Shown here piece after piece: positions 31,376 to 41,031 of a stretch of 64,000 nt of DNA; within the stretch, counting starts at the first letter, position 1, and each line of letters starts with the position of its first letter. Location of the stretch: positions 1-64,000 of the forward strand of contig CALSCQ010000796.1 in assembly GCA_943704525.1 (NCBI GenBank). The letters run 5' to 3'. Made by a program: the position numbers and the translations under genes. The notes under the pieces are model-generated. The model made no database searches, was not told the origin of the DNA, and saw only the letters and a program-made list of their open reading frames with translations. The DNA is from Pigoraptor vietnamica (taxonomy: Eukaryota; Opisthokonta; Filasterea).

Positions 31376-32096
31376 CGCTGCAAGCGCTTCTCTACTTTGA
31401 TCGCCTCTACTTTTATCTCTACTGGATCATCGAGGCCCTCTGTTTCATATACAAGGGTGCGTCGCCGTTGGGACTGTCGCGATTTGTGCGTCGCTGTTGG
31501 GACTGTCGCGATTTGTGCGTCGCTGTTGGGACTGTCGCGAGTTGCACGCAGATATTGTTCTCGAACAAGCACAGAAATCTCCTTGTCGCACTGGCATGTC
31601 TTCGTTACGCGTCCAATGCGCTTCACTTACGCGCCGTGCTGTCGTTCCTCCGTGCGTGCGTGCAGGCAACGTGCTGCCGTACCCGTCGAAGAACCTCGGC
31701 GCCGAAGTGTTCCTCCTTTTCCTCTTCTTTCCGGTGCAGTCGGCGCGCATCTTCATTGGTGGGTGTGTCTGCAATACGCATATCCCGTCCGCAAACTCAC
31801 ACTTTAAACTACTGGTTTATGGTGCCGTTATTTGCAACATCCATCGTGACGGGTCGCTGTCCTTTTTGTGTGCAGGCATGAAGGGCAACCTCACCGAGCA
31901 GAAGGTCCCCGTAATAGTGAGCTTGTTGCTGGCCGTCCCCGTCGTCTTCACGTACCTCTTCTATCTCCTGTGGCAGACGTACGTGCTGCGCCTTGAGCAA
32001 GTCATCAACTACATTGGGCTGGGATTCATGGCCGTCGAGTTCGTCTTCTGCATCACGACAATAATCACGTTCGTGAGGCTCTCGCCTTACAAGTGA
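31376..32096 (+). CDS. TMEM216: TMEM216-type ciliary transition-zone membrane protein (first exon not resolved)
   Basis: Exons about 31366-31456, 31666-31759 and 31876-32096 (TGA 32094-32096). The joined protein reads SSLPLQALLYFDRLYFYLYW, IIEALCFIYKGNVLPYPSKN, then GMKGNLTEQKVPVIVSLLLA and LLWQTYVLRLEQVINYIGLG. These align throughout with TMEM216 (PLEILF, LFIFLYKGVLLPYP, GTKGNLCQRKMP, LLLQTYVLRLE). Four hydrophobic helices are visible. In animals the protein sits in the ciliary transition zone with the MKS/tectonic complex and gates membrane proteins. The 5' start is not placed: the frame of the first visible exon is closed upstream by TGA without an ATG, so a short 5' exon is expected. The acceptor GCATCAG at about 31365 fits the start of this exon. 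Confidence 0.85.
31457..31542. repeat. 29-bp tandem repeat carrying copies of the 5' splice site
   Basis: About three copies of a 29-bp unit (GGACTGTCGCGATTTGTGCG plus TCGCTGTTG), at 31471-31499, 31500-31528 and a partial copy to 31542. The array starts exactly at the donor of the TMEM216 intron, and each unit includes GTGCGTCG like the donor itself. Confidence 0.92.
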
Positions 32097-32545
32097 ACTC
32101 TGAACAACCCGCGTGAAAGTCGGTGTTTGCTTATGCCCTTTCGGTCGCTGCGTTGCCGCGTGCGTGCGTGCGTGCGTCTCTCGCCGTTCGTTTGCGTGTT
32201 ACACTTCGCAAAGTTAAGTAAATTTTGAATTTCAAACTTTGGGGAGGAATTTGATAATGTGAGCAACTTTGTGCGAATTTTTTGCATGGGTTAGTTCTAT
32301 GTATCTAATGATTAAGTAGAAAATTCGGAACACTGTGCCCGCCAAAAAGCGTATTGCGGTAACAGCAACAAAAAAACGCTGGCACACGCACTCACACGGG
32401 GCTCACACATACACGCACACTCGCAAACATATCCCGTTAACCTGCGCAAGATACCTGCGTACTCTCTTTAACATGGTACACGTGCAGCAGTGACACAGCA
32501 GCCGACTCCATCCTTCCTCCCCTGTGGCCAGTGTTGACACGGAGG
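32097..32545. promoter_or_regulatory. TMEM216 3' region and Apollo promoter, with AT-rich patch
   Basis: 449 bp. A patch at about 32205-32335 is clearly AT-richer than the rest of the window (AAGTTAAGTAAATTTTGAAT and similar). No RNA gene signature, B box or open frame was found in it. Confidence 0.4.
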
Positions 32546-34686
32546 ATGGTGGGCACGGTGCTCGACAGCCACGGCGTCGCGCTGGACTACTGGCAGCGCG
32601 CGCCGGGCATCTCCGTTTTCTTCCTCTCGCACATGCATGCTGGTGAGTGTGATATTTGTATTGTGTTGGGGGGTCTCAGACGGATCTCAAGGCGTGGGAT
32701 GCGCCAATCAACTGAGGCATTTCTTTCCCTTCAGACCATACGGTGGGCCTCAAGCCCTCGTGGAACATGGGCCGCATCTACTGCACGCCCCTCTCGAAGC
32801 GCCTGCTGGTCCACAAGTTTCAGGTTGATCCCGAGATCGTGACGACGATCGAGTACGGCGTGGCGAACATCGTGCGTGTGTCGCACACGGACTGCATCAC
32901 GGTCACCGCCTTCGACGCCAACCACTGTCCCGGCGCCGCCATGTTCCTCATTCAAGGCAGTGCGGGCAATGTGCTCTACACGGGCGACTTTCGTTACTCG
33001 GCCCGCGTCGTCGATTCGTTCGACCATCCTCTCTTCCTCCGTTCGCCGCAGCCGCCGACGTGCGCGACGTCCCGTTGCTCATGTGACGACTTGATTCCGC
33101 TCGGCCACGGCCCCTTCGAGTGCTCTGCGCGCGCCGAGAGGGAGGGCGCGGTGAGGAGAGACGAAGTCGTGATTGACACGCTCTACGTCGACAACACGTA
33201 CTGCGCGCCCATGTACGATCGCTTCCCGGCGCGCACCGCCGCGGCAGATGCCGTCGTTGAGATCGCCCGGCAGCATCCGTCGTGTCGCGTCTTCATCGCC
33301 ATCGATACCCTCGGGAAGGAAGAGCTGCTTGTGCGAGTGGCACAGGCACTGGACGAGCGCGTCGGGGTGTGCGCGTCCCGCATGGCGGCGATGGGCGCTC
33401 TCGCGGAGGGCGGCGACTGCGACATCCCAGACGTGTTCACGACGGACCCTCTTGCGCGCGTGCGCGTCGTGCAGCGGCACATGGTCACGCCAGAGGCACT
33501 CGCGCGATGGAACGACGAGTGCCCGACAATAGTGGTCGTAGCGACGGCCATGCCCATAGCTGGCAACCTTCGCAGCTGGAGGCCTGAGAGTGCGAGTGCG
33601 ATGATGCAGGGGAACACAGTGGCCGCGTCGCAGCCGGTCGCTGACGGGTTCGAGCAGCAGGAGCTTCCGCTGCAGTACGTGTTCACGGTGCCGTATTCCC
33701 TGCACTCGTCCTTCTCGGAACTGCGCGCATTCGTGTCACGCCTGCGCGTGCGCCAAGTCCGCCCGATTGTCCCCCGACACAACGCCGATGTCGAGCACTA
33801 TTTTGGCGACCTCCTCTTGCCGGAGCTGTCGCGCGACGAGGTCCGCTGCGTGCCCGTCACGCTCTCTGCGACACCGCTGGCCGCGCCGTCGCACGAACGG
33901 CCGCAATCCCGCGAGGCGCCCTCCTCTCAGCCTGCCTGTGAGGCGTCGCGGCATCGAATGCGTGGCTTGGAAGCCCCGGTTCTTTTACGCCGCCACAGCA
34001 GCAAGGGCCCTTCGTTCGCGGGCCTCTCGACTCGACGCGTGGCGGATACCGCAAGTTCCGCTTCCGTTGCACTACACGCCGACGCGGCCACGTCGCAGGC
34101 GCTCGCCGCCGGTGGCGCCAGGGAACGCATTGCGGAACAGACGCATGACGTCACGCGCGGGAATGACGCGGCGGGAGACGACCTCGGCGCAATGGCCGCG
34201 CTGTTGGAGGCTTCGGGGGCTGTCGTTCATGTCGAATCCAGCGATCGCGCAGACGACGTGGAGCAGCCTGAGACACATGACCAAACGCCTGCGCCTGCCA
34301 CGGCGCCCGCCGGACCGCGGCGACTGCCCGCTTCGTTCCTGCCTGCGAGTAACGCGACGCACGCGCCGCGCACGTCGACCGGTTCCATTCTGCATTATTT
34401 TGCCACAAGGGGCGTAAAGATGGAAGTGGAGGCGCCCATCTCGGTCCCGGCGGCTACTTCCGATAGCTCGCCAACGTCAGATTCCGAGAATGACTCGACG
34501 GCAGAATCGAACGCGCCTGTGTTGCGCATGTCGTCGGTGAAGAGGCGACCGGCGCCCACTGCAGACGACGAGGACGGCGCTGTCGCAGAGGCCGTGGAGT
34601 CGCAGCCGGCTGTCAAGCGAGCGCGAGGGGACCGGTCGTCCATTCCGCCGCACATTGCCGCGCTGCTTGCGCGCTTTGGGAGATAG
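32546..34686 (+). CDS. DCLRE1B: SNM1/Apollo-type metallo-beta-lactamase/beta-CASP 5' exonuclease
   Basis: Exons 32546-32642 and 32735-34686, joining at HMHA|DHTVGL to give 682 residues. The MBL motif 2 is HMHADHTVGLKPSW, with ANHCPGAAMFLI (motif 3) and YTGDFRYSARV (motif 4). The beta-CASP region continues with LYVDNTYCAP, FIAIDTLGKEELLVRVAQAL and VPYSLHSSFSELRAFVSRLR. The first residues (GTVLDSHGVALDYWQRAPGI) and the SFSELRAF block are most like Apollo/SNM1B. Family members trim 5' DNA ends in crosslink repair and at telomeres. The C-terminal 290 residues are low-complexity and acidic. They contain GSILHYFATRG, which resembles a PCNA-binding PIP box, and a basic cluster (KRARGD) that could be a nuclear signal. 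Artemis is a less likely assignment. Confidence 0.88.
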
Positions 34687-35072
34687 TTCGCGGATTTTGG
34701 GGCGTGTTGTTGAGCGCTTTCGTTGCGTTTTGGCTGCATGCCGTGTGAAACATCTCGCACTTTGTCAGCGCGCGATCCTTAAAAACCACGGCGTGAACCG
34801 GATATGAATGACTGCTGCATCCCGCGTGTCTCACTTGTTACTACTATTGCATCACACGCAACGTCAGTTGGCTGCTGTGCCCTTGTTTCCCTAGTTCAAT
34901 GCATGCGCCACGGAGCAAATTTCGAACACTGGTCGTCGTTTAATGCACCAATAGTGGCATTTGAGTCGAGATACAAATGCCTGCCAGCGCAACTCCTCGT
35001 CGCTCTGCGCACGGCATCGTCCGCCACTTCTCGCCAACGCGGTGCACACTTCCGCTGCGAGCGGACGCCAAC
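34687..35072. other. Convergent intergenic space, Apollo / kinesin-2
   Basis: 386 bp between two 3' ends. No protein-like frame, repeat or RNA gene was seen. Confidence 0.5.
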
Positions 35073-36842
35073 TCAGGCGTAATGTTTGCCCTTGCGGCTG
35101 CGAGACGAGGGATATCGCCTGTCGCCATCGTCACTGGCGTCCTCGTCGTCGTCCGGCTCCGGATTGCGCGCCTTTTTCGACGACGAGGGTTTGGCCGATC
35201 CCGTGCGACTCTTGGTGCGCTTGAGGAAGGCGTCGGTGGTGGAGAAGATGTCTTGCGACGGGCGCCTGAAATGCGAAGAGGTGGCGGAAGCGCGAATCAG
35301 CGCACAAGATCAAGATGAGTAGAAACAATACGAAAATGAGCGGAGACCACTATGTGCGTGCGTCAGTGTGTGTAAGCGTGTGTGTGGTTGTTGGCGTGCG
35401 TGCGCGTGCACGTGCACTCACTTTGCCTCGACGGTGACCTCCTCCTCGTCCTGGAGCGCGGCGTCGAGGGCCGCCTGCACGCGCGGCGCAATCTGCGGCC
35501 CCTCGTAGTCCATCGTCGTACGGTCCGGCATGTCGAGCTCCATCTGCAGAATGTTCTCGGCCTGGCGGTTGCGGGGACGTCGCGTCAAGGTCAGAATAAA
35601 TGCCAAACGGCCATCAAACGCACGCCATTGCTGCCATTAGGCTCTCCATACACAGTGCTCCCTTCTTCGCAGTGCAGCGGCAAGACAAAGAACGAACGGC
35701 ACCGTGCGTCCCTTACCTTATAGCGCGGATTCCTGTCCCCCATCGCGGTGGCCATTCGCGCGTACTCGGACACGGGCCGCTTGTGCCCGACGGCAGACAT
35801 TGGGCGCTTCACCTTACTCGCCGCCCCGACGTGCGCCTGTGCGATGAGCACCCACTCATCCTTGTCCTCGTCAAACACGGCGCGCTTCTCGATTTTGGCG
35901 ACTTCCTCCGGCGGAATAAAGTTGTCGATGATGATCGACTTGAGCTTCAGTTCGCGCGTGAGCTCATACGTCGTCTGCAGGAGGTCTTCCCGCTCGCGCT
36001 TGAACTCCTCCTGGAGGTCGTCAATCTCGCTCTTTGCGCCCATGACCTTGGCCCACAGCTGCGCGGACGCACAAAAAAAAAAATGTGAGCAGGTTGGAAA
36101 GGGTCGAACGTAGGCCTGATAAGCAATAAGTTGAGCAGTAACCAGCGCCGGCGTCAGCACGCACCTTCTTCAGCTTCTTGGTGTTCTGGTCGACCTCCTC
36201 CTGCAGCGAGCCAAACTTGCCTTCGAGGTCCATCTTCTCCTCATTGCGAGCCTCGAGCCGCTGCTGGAGTTCGCGCTCGCGCCTCTGTTGAAGGGTGGGG
36301 GTGGGAGATGGGGAGCGTAAGGGAGACGTTAAAAACACATACACCCAAGCACAAAGCAACAAATATTAATGAGAACGTTTTAGCACCCCGGCAACACGCA
36401 CCCTCTTGTCCTCAAGGTCGCGCGCTTTCTGCTCGAGCTCGCGCTCTTGTTGGTTTGTGCGGTCAAAGATGTTGACGCCGCCAACAAGCAGCTTCGACTC
36501 AATGGCCTGCGCGCGCACACGTCAGTGCCGGAATGCGCGCACGATAGGCACGTTGTCCTCCTCGCTTGAGCACACATAATGAAACCAACAGGCACTCGCG
36601 CTCAACCCTTCGCCACGGACCTTAAGCTTGGCGGCGACAGCGTTGCGCTCCTCATACTCTCGTTGCAGCTGTCGCCCGCGCTCTTCAAGTTCTGCCGCAA
36701 CACGTTGCTTCTCCTGCGTGGCACAACATGGCATGCAGACATGAGCAAAGGCCATACGCACACGAAGGACTCATGGCAAGCAAAACGACCCCCAAAATGA
36801 TATGCGCGCGCGTGTGTATGTGTGTAGGTGTGTGTGTGTGTG

Positions 36843-36885
<43 letters not shown>

Positions 36886-39360
36886 AACACTTCCATCCAC
36901 AACCAACGGCAAGGCGCACCTCCTCGACAAGCGACTTGTTCTGAAGGAGGCTCTGGCGCTCCTTCTCAAGCTTGGCCTCTTCCTCGCGCAGAATTTCCTC
37001 CGCAGTGCGCTCGTCGATGGGAGCCTCCTCCGCCTCGCCGTCTTCCTCGCCCTCGCTGCATCGCACGCAAAGGTAAACACACCACACACACACACACACA
37101 CACGCACACACACAGCCATGCACACACCCCTCCCCACACACCTACACACCAACACACCCACACACCCACACACCCACACCCATTTGAAAACGAAATGAGC
37201 ACGAACATCGAGCGGCGTGCGACACTCACTCTTCCTCGTCGTCATCCGAGCCAATTTCCTCGCGGGCCGGTCGCGGCTTCTTCGACTTGCCACCGCCGCC
37301 ACCACCGCCGCCACCGCGACGCCTCTCAAGCTCCGCCTAAGACAAAAAAACAAAAAAACGATTCATGCACTGAGCTGCTAGCGAGCGCCAGCGCAATAAT
37401 CGATAGTGGAGAGTCGCACACAGAAAAGCAAGCCGTGCATGCGCATCAGAGCGTACGTCTGTCGCAAACAAGCGCGCGGAGTGGGCGCACCTTCAGCCGC
37501 GAAATTTCGTCCTGGAACTCGCGCAGGAGGGCGTCCTTCGGGTCCTCGTTGATCTTGGGCTTGTTCTTGATGTTCTTCGCGCGGTTCGCAAAGCGCAGCG
37601 TCGTCAGCGTCTCGTCCCCGTTGTAGTCCGCGGGGCCGACGTTCGCAATCTGCGGCACGTGGGGGCACTTCAATGTGAGCCCGGGTAATCGCGCACAACA
37701 ATTGGCTCTCGTGTAATCCTACGCATGCACACGCGCACGCACGCACACACACGCACCATGACCGTCTTCGCGTTTCCGCCGAGGCTGTCCTGCAGCAGGC
37801 GCGTGAGCTTCGTGTCGCGGTAGGGAATGTGCTGGTTGTTCCCGTCGACGAGGGCCTTGATGACGTTACCGAGCGCCGTCAGCGACCAGTTGATCTTCTT
37901 CGCCTCAGCAAGCCGCGTGCCGGACGCCTCCGTCTTGCTCTGCCGCTCCGAACCCGCGAGGTCGACGAGGTTAAGCTTGCCCGCCCGAATGTGCGTTTCC
38001 TTGTCCGGACCAGTCTCCGCGCGTTCCACTGTGATGATGAAGATGGCGTGCGAGCGCGACGAGTGCTCGTTCATCTTGGTGGCGCCGACAGACCTACGCA
38101 GACCAGCACGAACGGGTGCGGTGTAAGGGACGGAATGCGCCACTGTCTCCACCGAAGAGCACTGGCAGTGCGAACAACCGCGCAGAACGAGCACGAACGG
38201 GTGCGGTGTAAGGGACGGAATGCGCCGCTGTCTCCACCAAAGAGCACTGGCAGTGCGATCAACAGCGCAGAACGGCATGTATCACCCTCGCCTGCGGGAG
38301 CACCGTGCGCAATCGCGCAGAGCGACACCCACCTGTTCTTGTTGCCCTCGCTCATGACGCGGTCAATCTCCTTGACGTTCTTCACGACAATCGACGTGAG
38401 GTCCTTGACGTAGACGCCCGTGTCCGGCTTCTCCTTCAGCTGCAGGCGCTTCTCCTGGTCCTTGCCGAGCAGGTCGCGAATTTCCTCCATGTAGATCTCG
38501 AGGTACGACGCGCGGACGAGGAACTGAATGTCGTGCGTCCGCGAAATGTCGGTGAAAATGTGGTGAAACGAGTTGGGAATGACGCCGCGCGTCTCCGGGT
38601 CCGTGCGGCTGGGACCCTCCATCGTGTGCGTTTTGCCAGTGCCCGTCTGGCCGTACGCAAACACGGTGCCATTGTAGCCGTTGAGCACAGAGTCCACGAT
38701 GGGCCGCACCGTCTCGTTATAAATGTCGCTCTGCTTGGCGCTGCGTGTGTGCACGTGCATATGTTAGTTGAATGACGAAGACCCACGAATAGACGCGCGC
38801 GAGGGGTTGCATGCAGGACGAATGAGAGGAGCATGCGACCCATTTAACGACTGCCTGCCAATTTGGCACGCCTCGGCACTTGCGCGACACTCACTTCAGG
38901 TCGTACACGGCGTCAAACGTGAAGCTCTTCGGAGGGTCGTCCGCGCGTATATTCTGGGTGCTGCATTGCACGGTTCCACTTCGAATGAGCGGTTGGCGGA
39001 CGGCGCAAAAGTATTGCCCGCGGCCTAACAGTGTGAAACATGGTTACGCGGCGACAGACTTCAGCACCATCCGGCTTGAGCACGTAGGGATGAAGAGGGA
39101 CTATATGTCTCCATCTCACGAGCCAGTAAGAGGCCCTGTGCTACTCTGCATGCGTGGCACAGTCGAGGCTGGACACTGGGAAGATGCACCCACCGTACTT
39201 CGACGAGGCCGCGCCGCGTGTCCATGAACACAATCTGCTCGCATCCCTGCTCGACCTCCTTCTCCGACATCGGACGACAGCGCACAATGACGCGCACGCA
39301 TTCCTCCTTGTTGCTGCCGGACGCAGTCGCCGCCGGTTTGGGCGGCTTCTCCTTCCCCAT
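35073..39360 (-). CDS. KIF3: Kinesin-2 motor subunit (KIF3A/B, FLA10-like), anterograde IFT
   Basis: ATG 39360, last exon 35265-35073 (TGA), about 13 exons. The N-terminal motor starts [20 protein letters not shown]. It has P-loop [15 protein letters not shown], switch [15 protein letters not shown], and switch [14 protein letters not shown]. The neck linker region [20 protein letters not shown] and the [15 protein letters not shown] neck coil are kinesin-2 hallmarks. A Gly run and acidic patch ([10 protein letters not shown]) precede a coiled-coil stalk, including [15 protein letters not shown] and [20 protein letters not shown]. The globular tail has [20 protein letters not shown] and ends [10 protein letters not shown]. 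Kinesin-2 heterodimers carry IFT trains to the ciliary tip. A and B subunits cannot be separated with confidence. It stands head-to-head with PSMG3. One intron holds an 85-bp tandem duplication. Confidence 0.95.
36822..36885. repeat. (GT)n microsatellite in kinesin-2 intron
   Basis: GT tract with GTGTGTAGGTGTG and TGTTTTGTG interruptions inside an intron of the kinesin-2 gene. A CA-rich stretch at 37080-37180 marks the neighbouring intron. Confidence 0.85.
38105..38274. repeat. 85-bp tandem duplication in kinesin-2 intron
   Basis: Two copies of an 85-bp unit starting AGCACGAACGGGTGCGGTGT, at 38105-38189 and 38190-38274, with a handful of differences. They lie between the exon encoding the switch I region and the exon ending EGNKNR. 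Confidence 0.93.
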
Positions 39361-39750
39361 CGCAAGCGTTCACGGCAAACCCCACAACTAGCCACGGAGT
39401 TCAAAGCAACGGCGCACACGCGCCACGAGAACGCCCCACGTGCGCCCCTTCTCCCTCGCGGTTCCGCACACGGGGTGTGACAGAGGGAATCGCGGCAACG
39501 CACTCACGAGCAGTTCGACAGAGGGCGAGTGAAACACTCAAAAATCCACATTCCTCACCCAGCCCAAAGCCACCAAATGTGGCCGAGATCTCGCAAATAT
39601 CCCTGTTACACAAGTGTTACAACCTTTTCGCTTTGCGCGACGAAGAACAATGTTTCCCGTTTTTCGTTCGTATTTTTCAGCGCCCTTCTCTGAAGCCGTG
39701 CATGCACCGCCATTGCAGAGCTGCGTGTGTCCTTTGAGTCTGTGAGAGAG
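39361..39750. promoter_or_regulatory. Shared head-to-head promoter interval, kinesin-2 / PSMG3
   Basis: 390 bp between diverging ATGs. I looked for RFX-type X-box halves (GTNRCC...RGYAAC) and saw no good pair. The interval has no repeat. Confidence 0.4.
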
Positions 39751-40309
39751 ATGGAGGCAGGGAGACAGGACTTTCCCGTGAAGACGCGCCAGTTTGCGGC
39801 GGTGGTCGGCGGCGTGCACACCGACTTTGTCCTCTCTGCGTTCACAAACCGCATTTTCGTTGCCATTACGCAGTATGAGAAATTGGGCACTATGGTGGGT
39901 GCGGACTTTCTATTAGGGAGAAATAAGTGTCTCGGAATGTCTTGTCTGTGGTGAAGATGACGCTGTATTAATTGCGCTTATGCGAACTTTTGTCAGATTC
40001 ACGCCTCAAAAGACATTAAGGTGGACCTTGAGACGCCCCCTTCGTACTCACTGCGAATACTGCTGGGAAAACGAGACGATCCCATTCTTCTTGTGTGAGT
40101 GGATGCGCGTCTGAAGCGACCTCTACTGTCACGCCCCGTGCTGAAAGTGCCGGCTGTTGACCCCCAGGTATGCGCGACAATTGATTGAGATCATTTCTGC
40201 GTCGACGGAGAAGCCGCTTTTGCTTGCGATTGCGCTGAAGCCGGAAGCGAGCACGCCTGACGTAATGCAGGCAATTGTAGCGCTGGTGCGAGAGAACAAA
40301 TTGTGGTGA
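39751..40309 (+). CDS. PSMG3: Proteasome assembly chaperone 3
   Basis: Exons 39751-39894, 39997-40094 and 40168-40309, 127 residues, close to human PAC3 (122). FPVKTRQFAAVVGGVHTDFV aligns with the start of PSMG3. FVAITQYEKLGTMIHA matches its VVVTQFGKMGTLV block, YSLRILLGKRDDPILLVYAR matches the LLGQDEPLIHV strand, and the protein ends LVRENKLW where human ends VCQVW. PAC3 pairs with PAC4 and helps assemble the proteasome alpha ring in the cytosol. Introns begin GTGGGT and GTGAGT and are about 75-100 bp. The ATG is the first in the leader and follows a purine-rich GAGAGAG. Confidence 0.9.
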
Positions 40310-40612
40310 AGGGGCTCCCTCTCTGGCCGTTGCAGTTGCAGCATTTGGCGTCATGTGCACTGTCTGCGTGCGAATGTTATGCCGAGGCGCTGTCAAAGGT
40401 TTGCCCTTGTGTCCCTTCTGCCGGCGAGCCTCACCGAACATACACGCTGCGTGAGCCGGCGCGACGGTGACCCCGGCGGCTGTGCCGTGTGCGGTGCCAA
40501 TGGGCAACAGTACGGCGCTGTCTGTGTGCCATAACCATGCCAGAGGACCGCACGACGTGGATACGCCCACAGCCATGCACGCCACGCTGTTCAGTCCGTG
40601 CACCCTTCCGTA

Positions 40613-40682
40613 CCGGGTGGGTGACTAAAAAGTCACAGCCATACCCGGCTTGTGCGGGGTGACTGTCCGGACTCACGGACAG
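40613..40682. other. Tandem perfect hairpins, possible structured RNA or regulatory site
   Basis: First element: CCGGGT (40613-40618), GTGACT (40621-40626), loop AAAA, AGTCAC (40631-40636), ACCCGG (40643-40648), a nested stem. Second element: CTGTCCG (40663-40669), six-base loop, CGGACAG (40676-40682). Both are perfect and only 15 bp apart. I do not recognise an RNA family. Confidence 0.45.
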
Positions 40683-40799
40683 ATTAGGAAAAACTGCCCG
40701 AATCAGGGGTCGGTCGCGAAGGTCAGAGCGAACAACGTACGCATTTTCGTTCTATTTTTTTCGCCGCGCAAAAGAGCTAAAGGAGGTTTTTCATTTTTT

Positions 40800-40801
<2 letters not shown>

Positions 40802-40838
<37 letters not shown>
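40802..40838. repeat. (GT)n microsatellite, intergenic
   Basis: Nearly pure GT tract upstream of the receptor kinase gene, preceded by T-rich sequence. Confidence 0.9.
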
Positions 40839-40840
<2 letters not shown>

Positions 40841-41031
40841 AGCGTGTCTTTGGCCGGGACGCAGGGCCGCGGAAAATGCTTGGGTGATTGGCGCGGCTTT
40901 CGGTGGAGAGGTTCCAGCCAATTCGGGTCCGGACGGTGCTTGCGCAACCGTGAGAAAAAGGGGGCATTGAGCTACTTTCACGTACGGGAGGTACCCATCC
41001 TTCCATCGCACTTCGCAACACGCATTCTGAC

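Larger units (their letters stand above)
40310..41031. other. 722-bp intergenic interval with hairpins and a GT tract
   Basis: Between PSMG3 and the receptor kinase. It contains two strong inverted repeats at 40613-40682 (listed separately) and a GT microsatellite at 40802-40838. No convincing open frame. The promoter of the receptor kinase should lie in 40840-41031. Confidence 0.45.

Noticed and set aside
39361-39750. RFX X-box in promoters of ciliary genes
   Set aside because: Only isolated half sites such as GGCAAC were seen and none had a paired half with correct spacing upstream of kinesin-2 or CCDC40.
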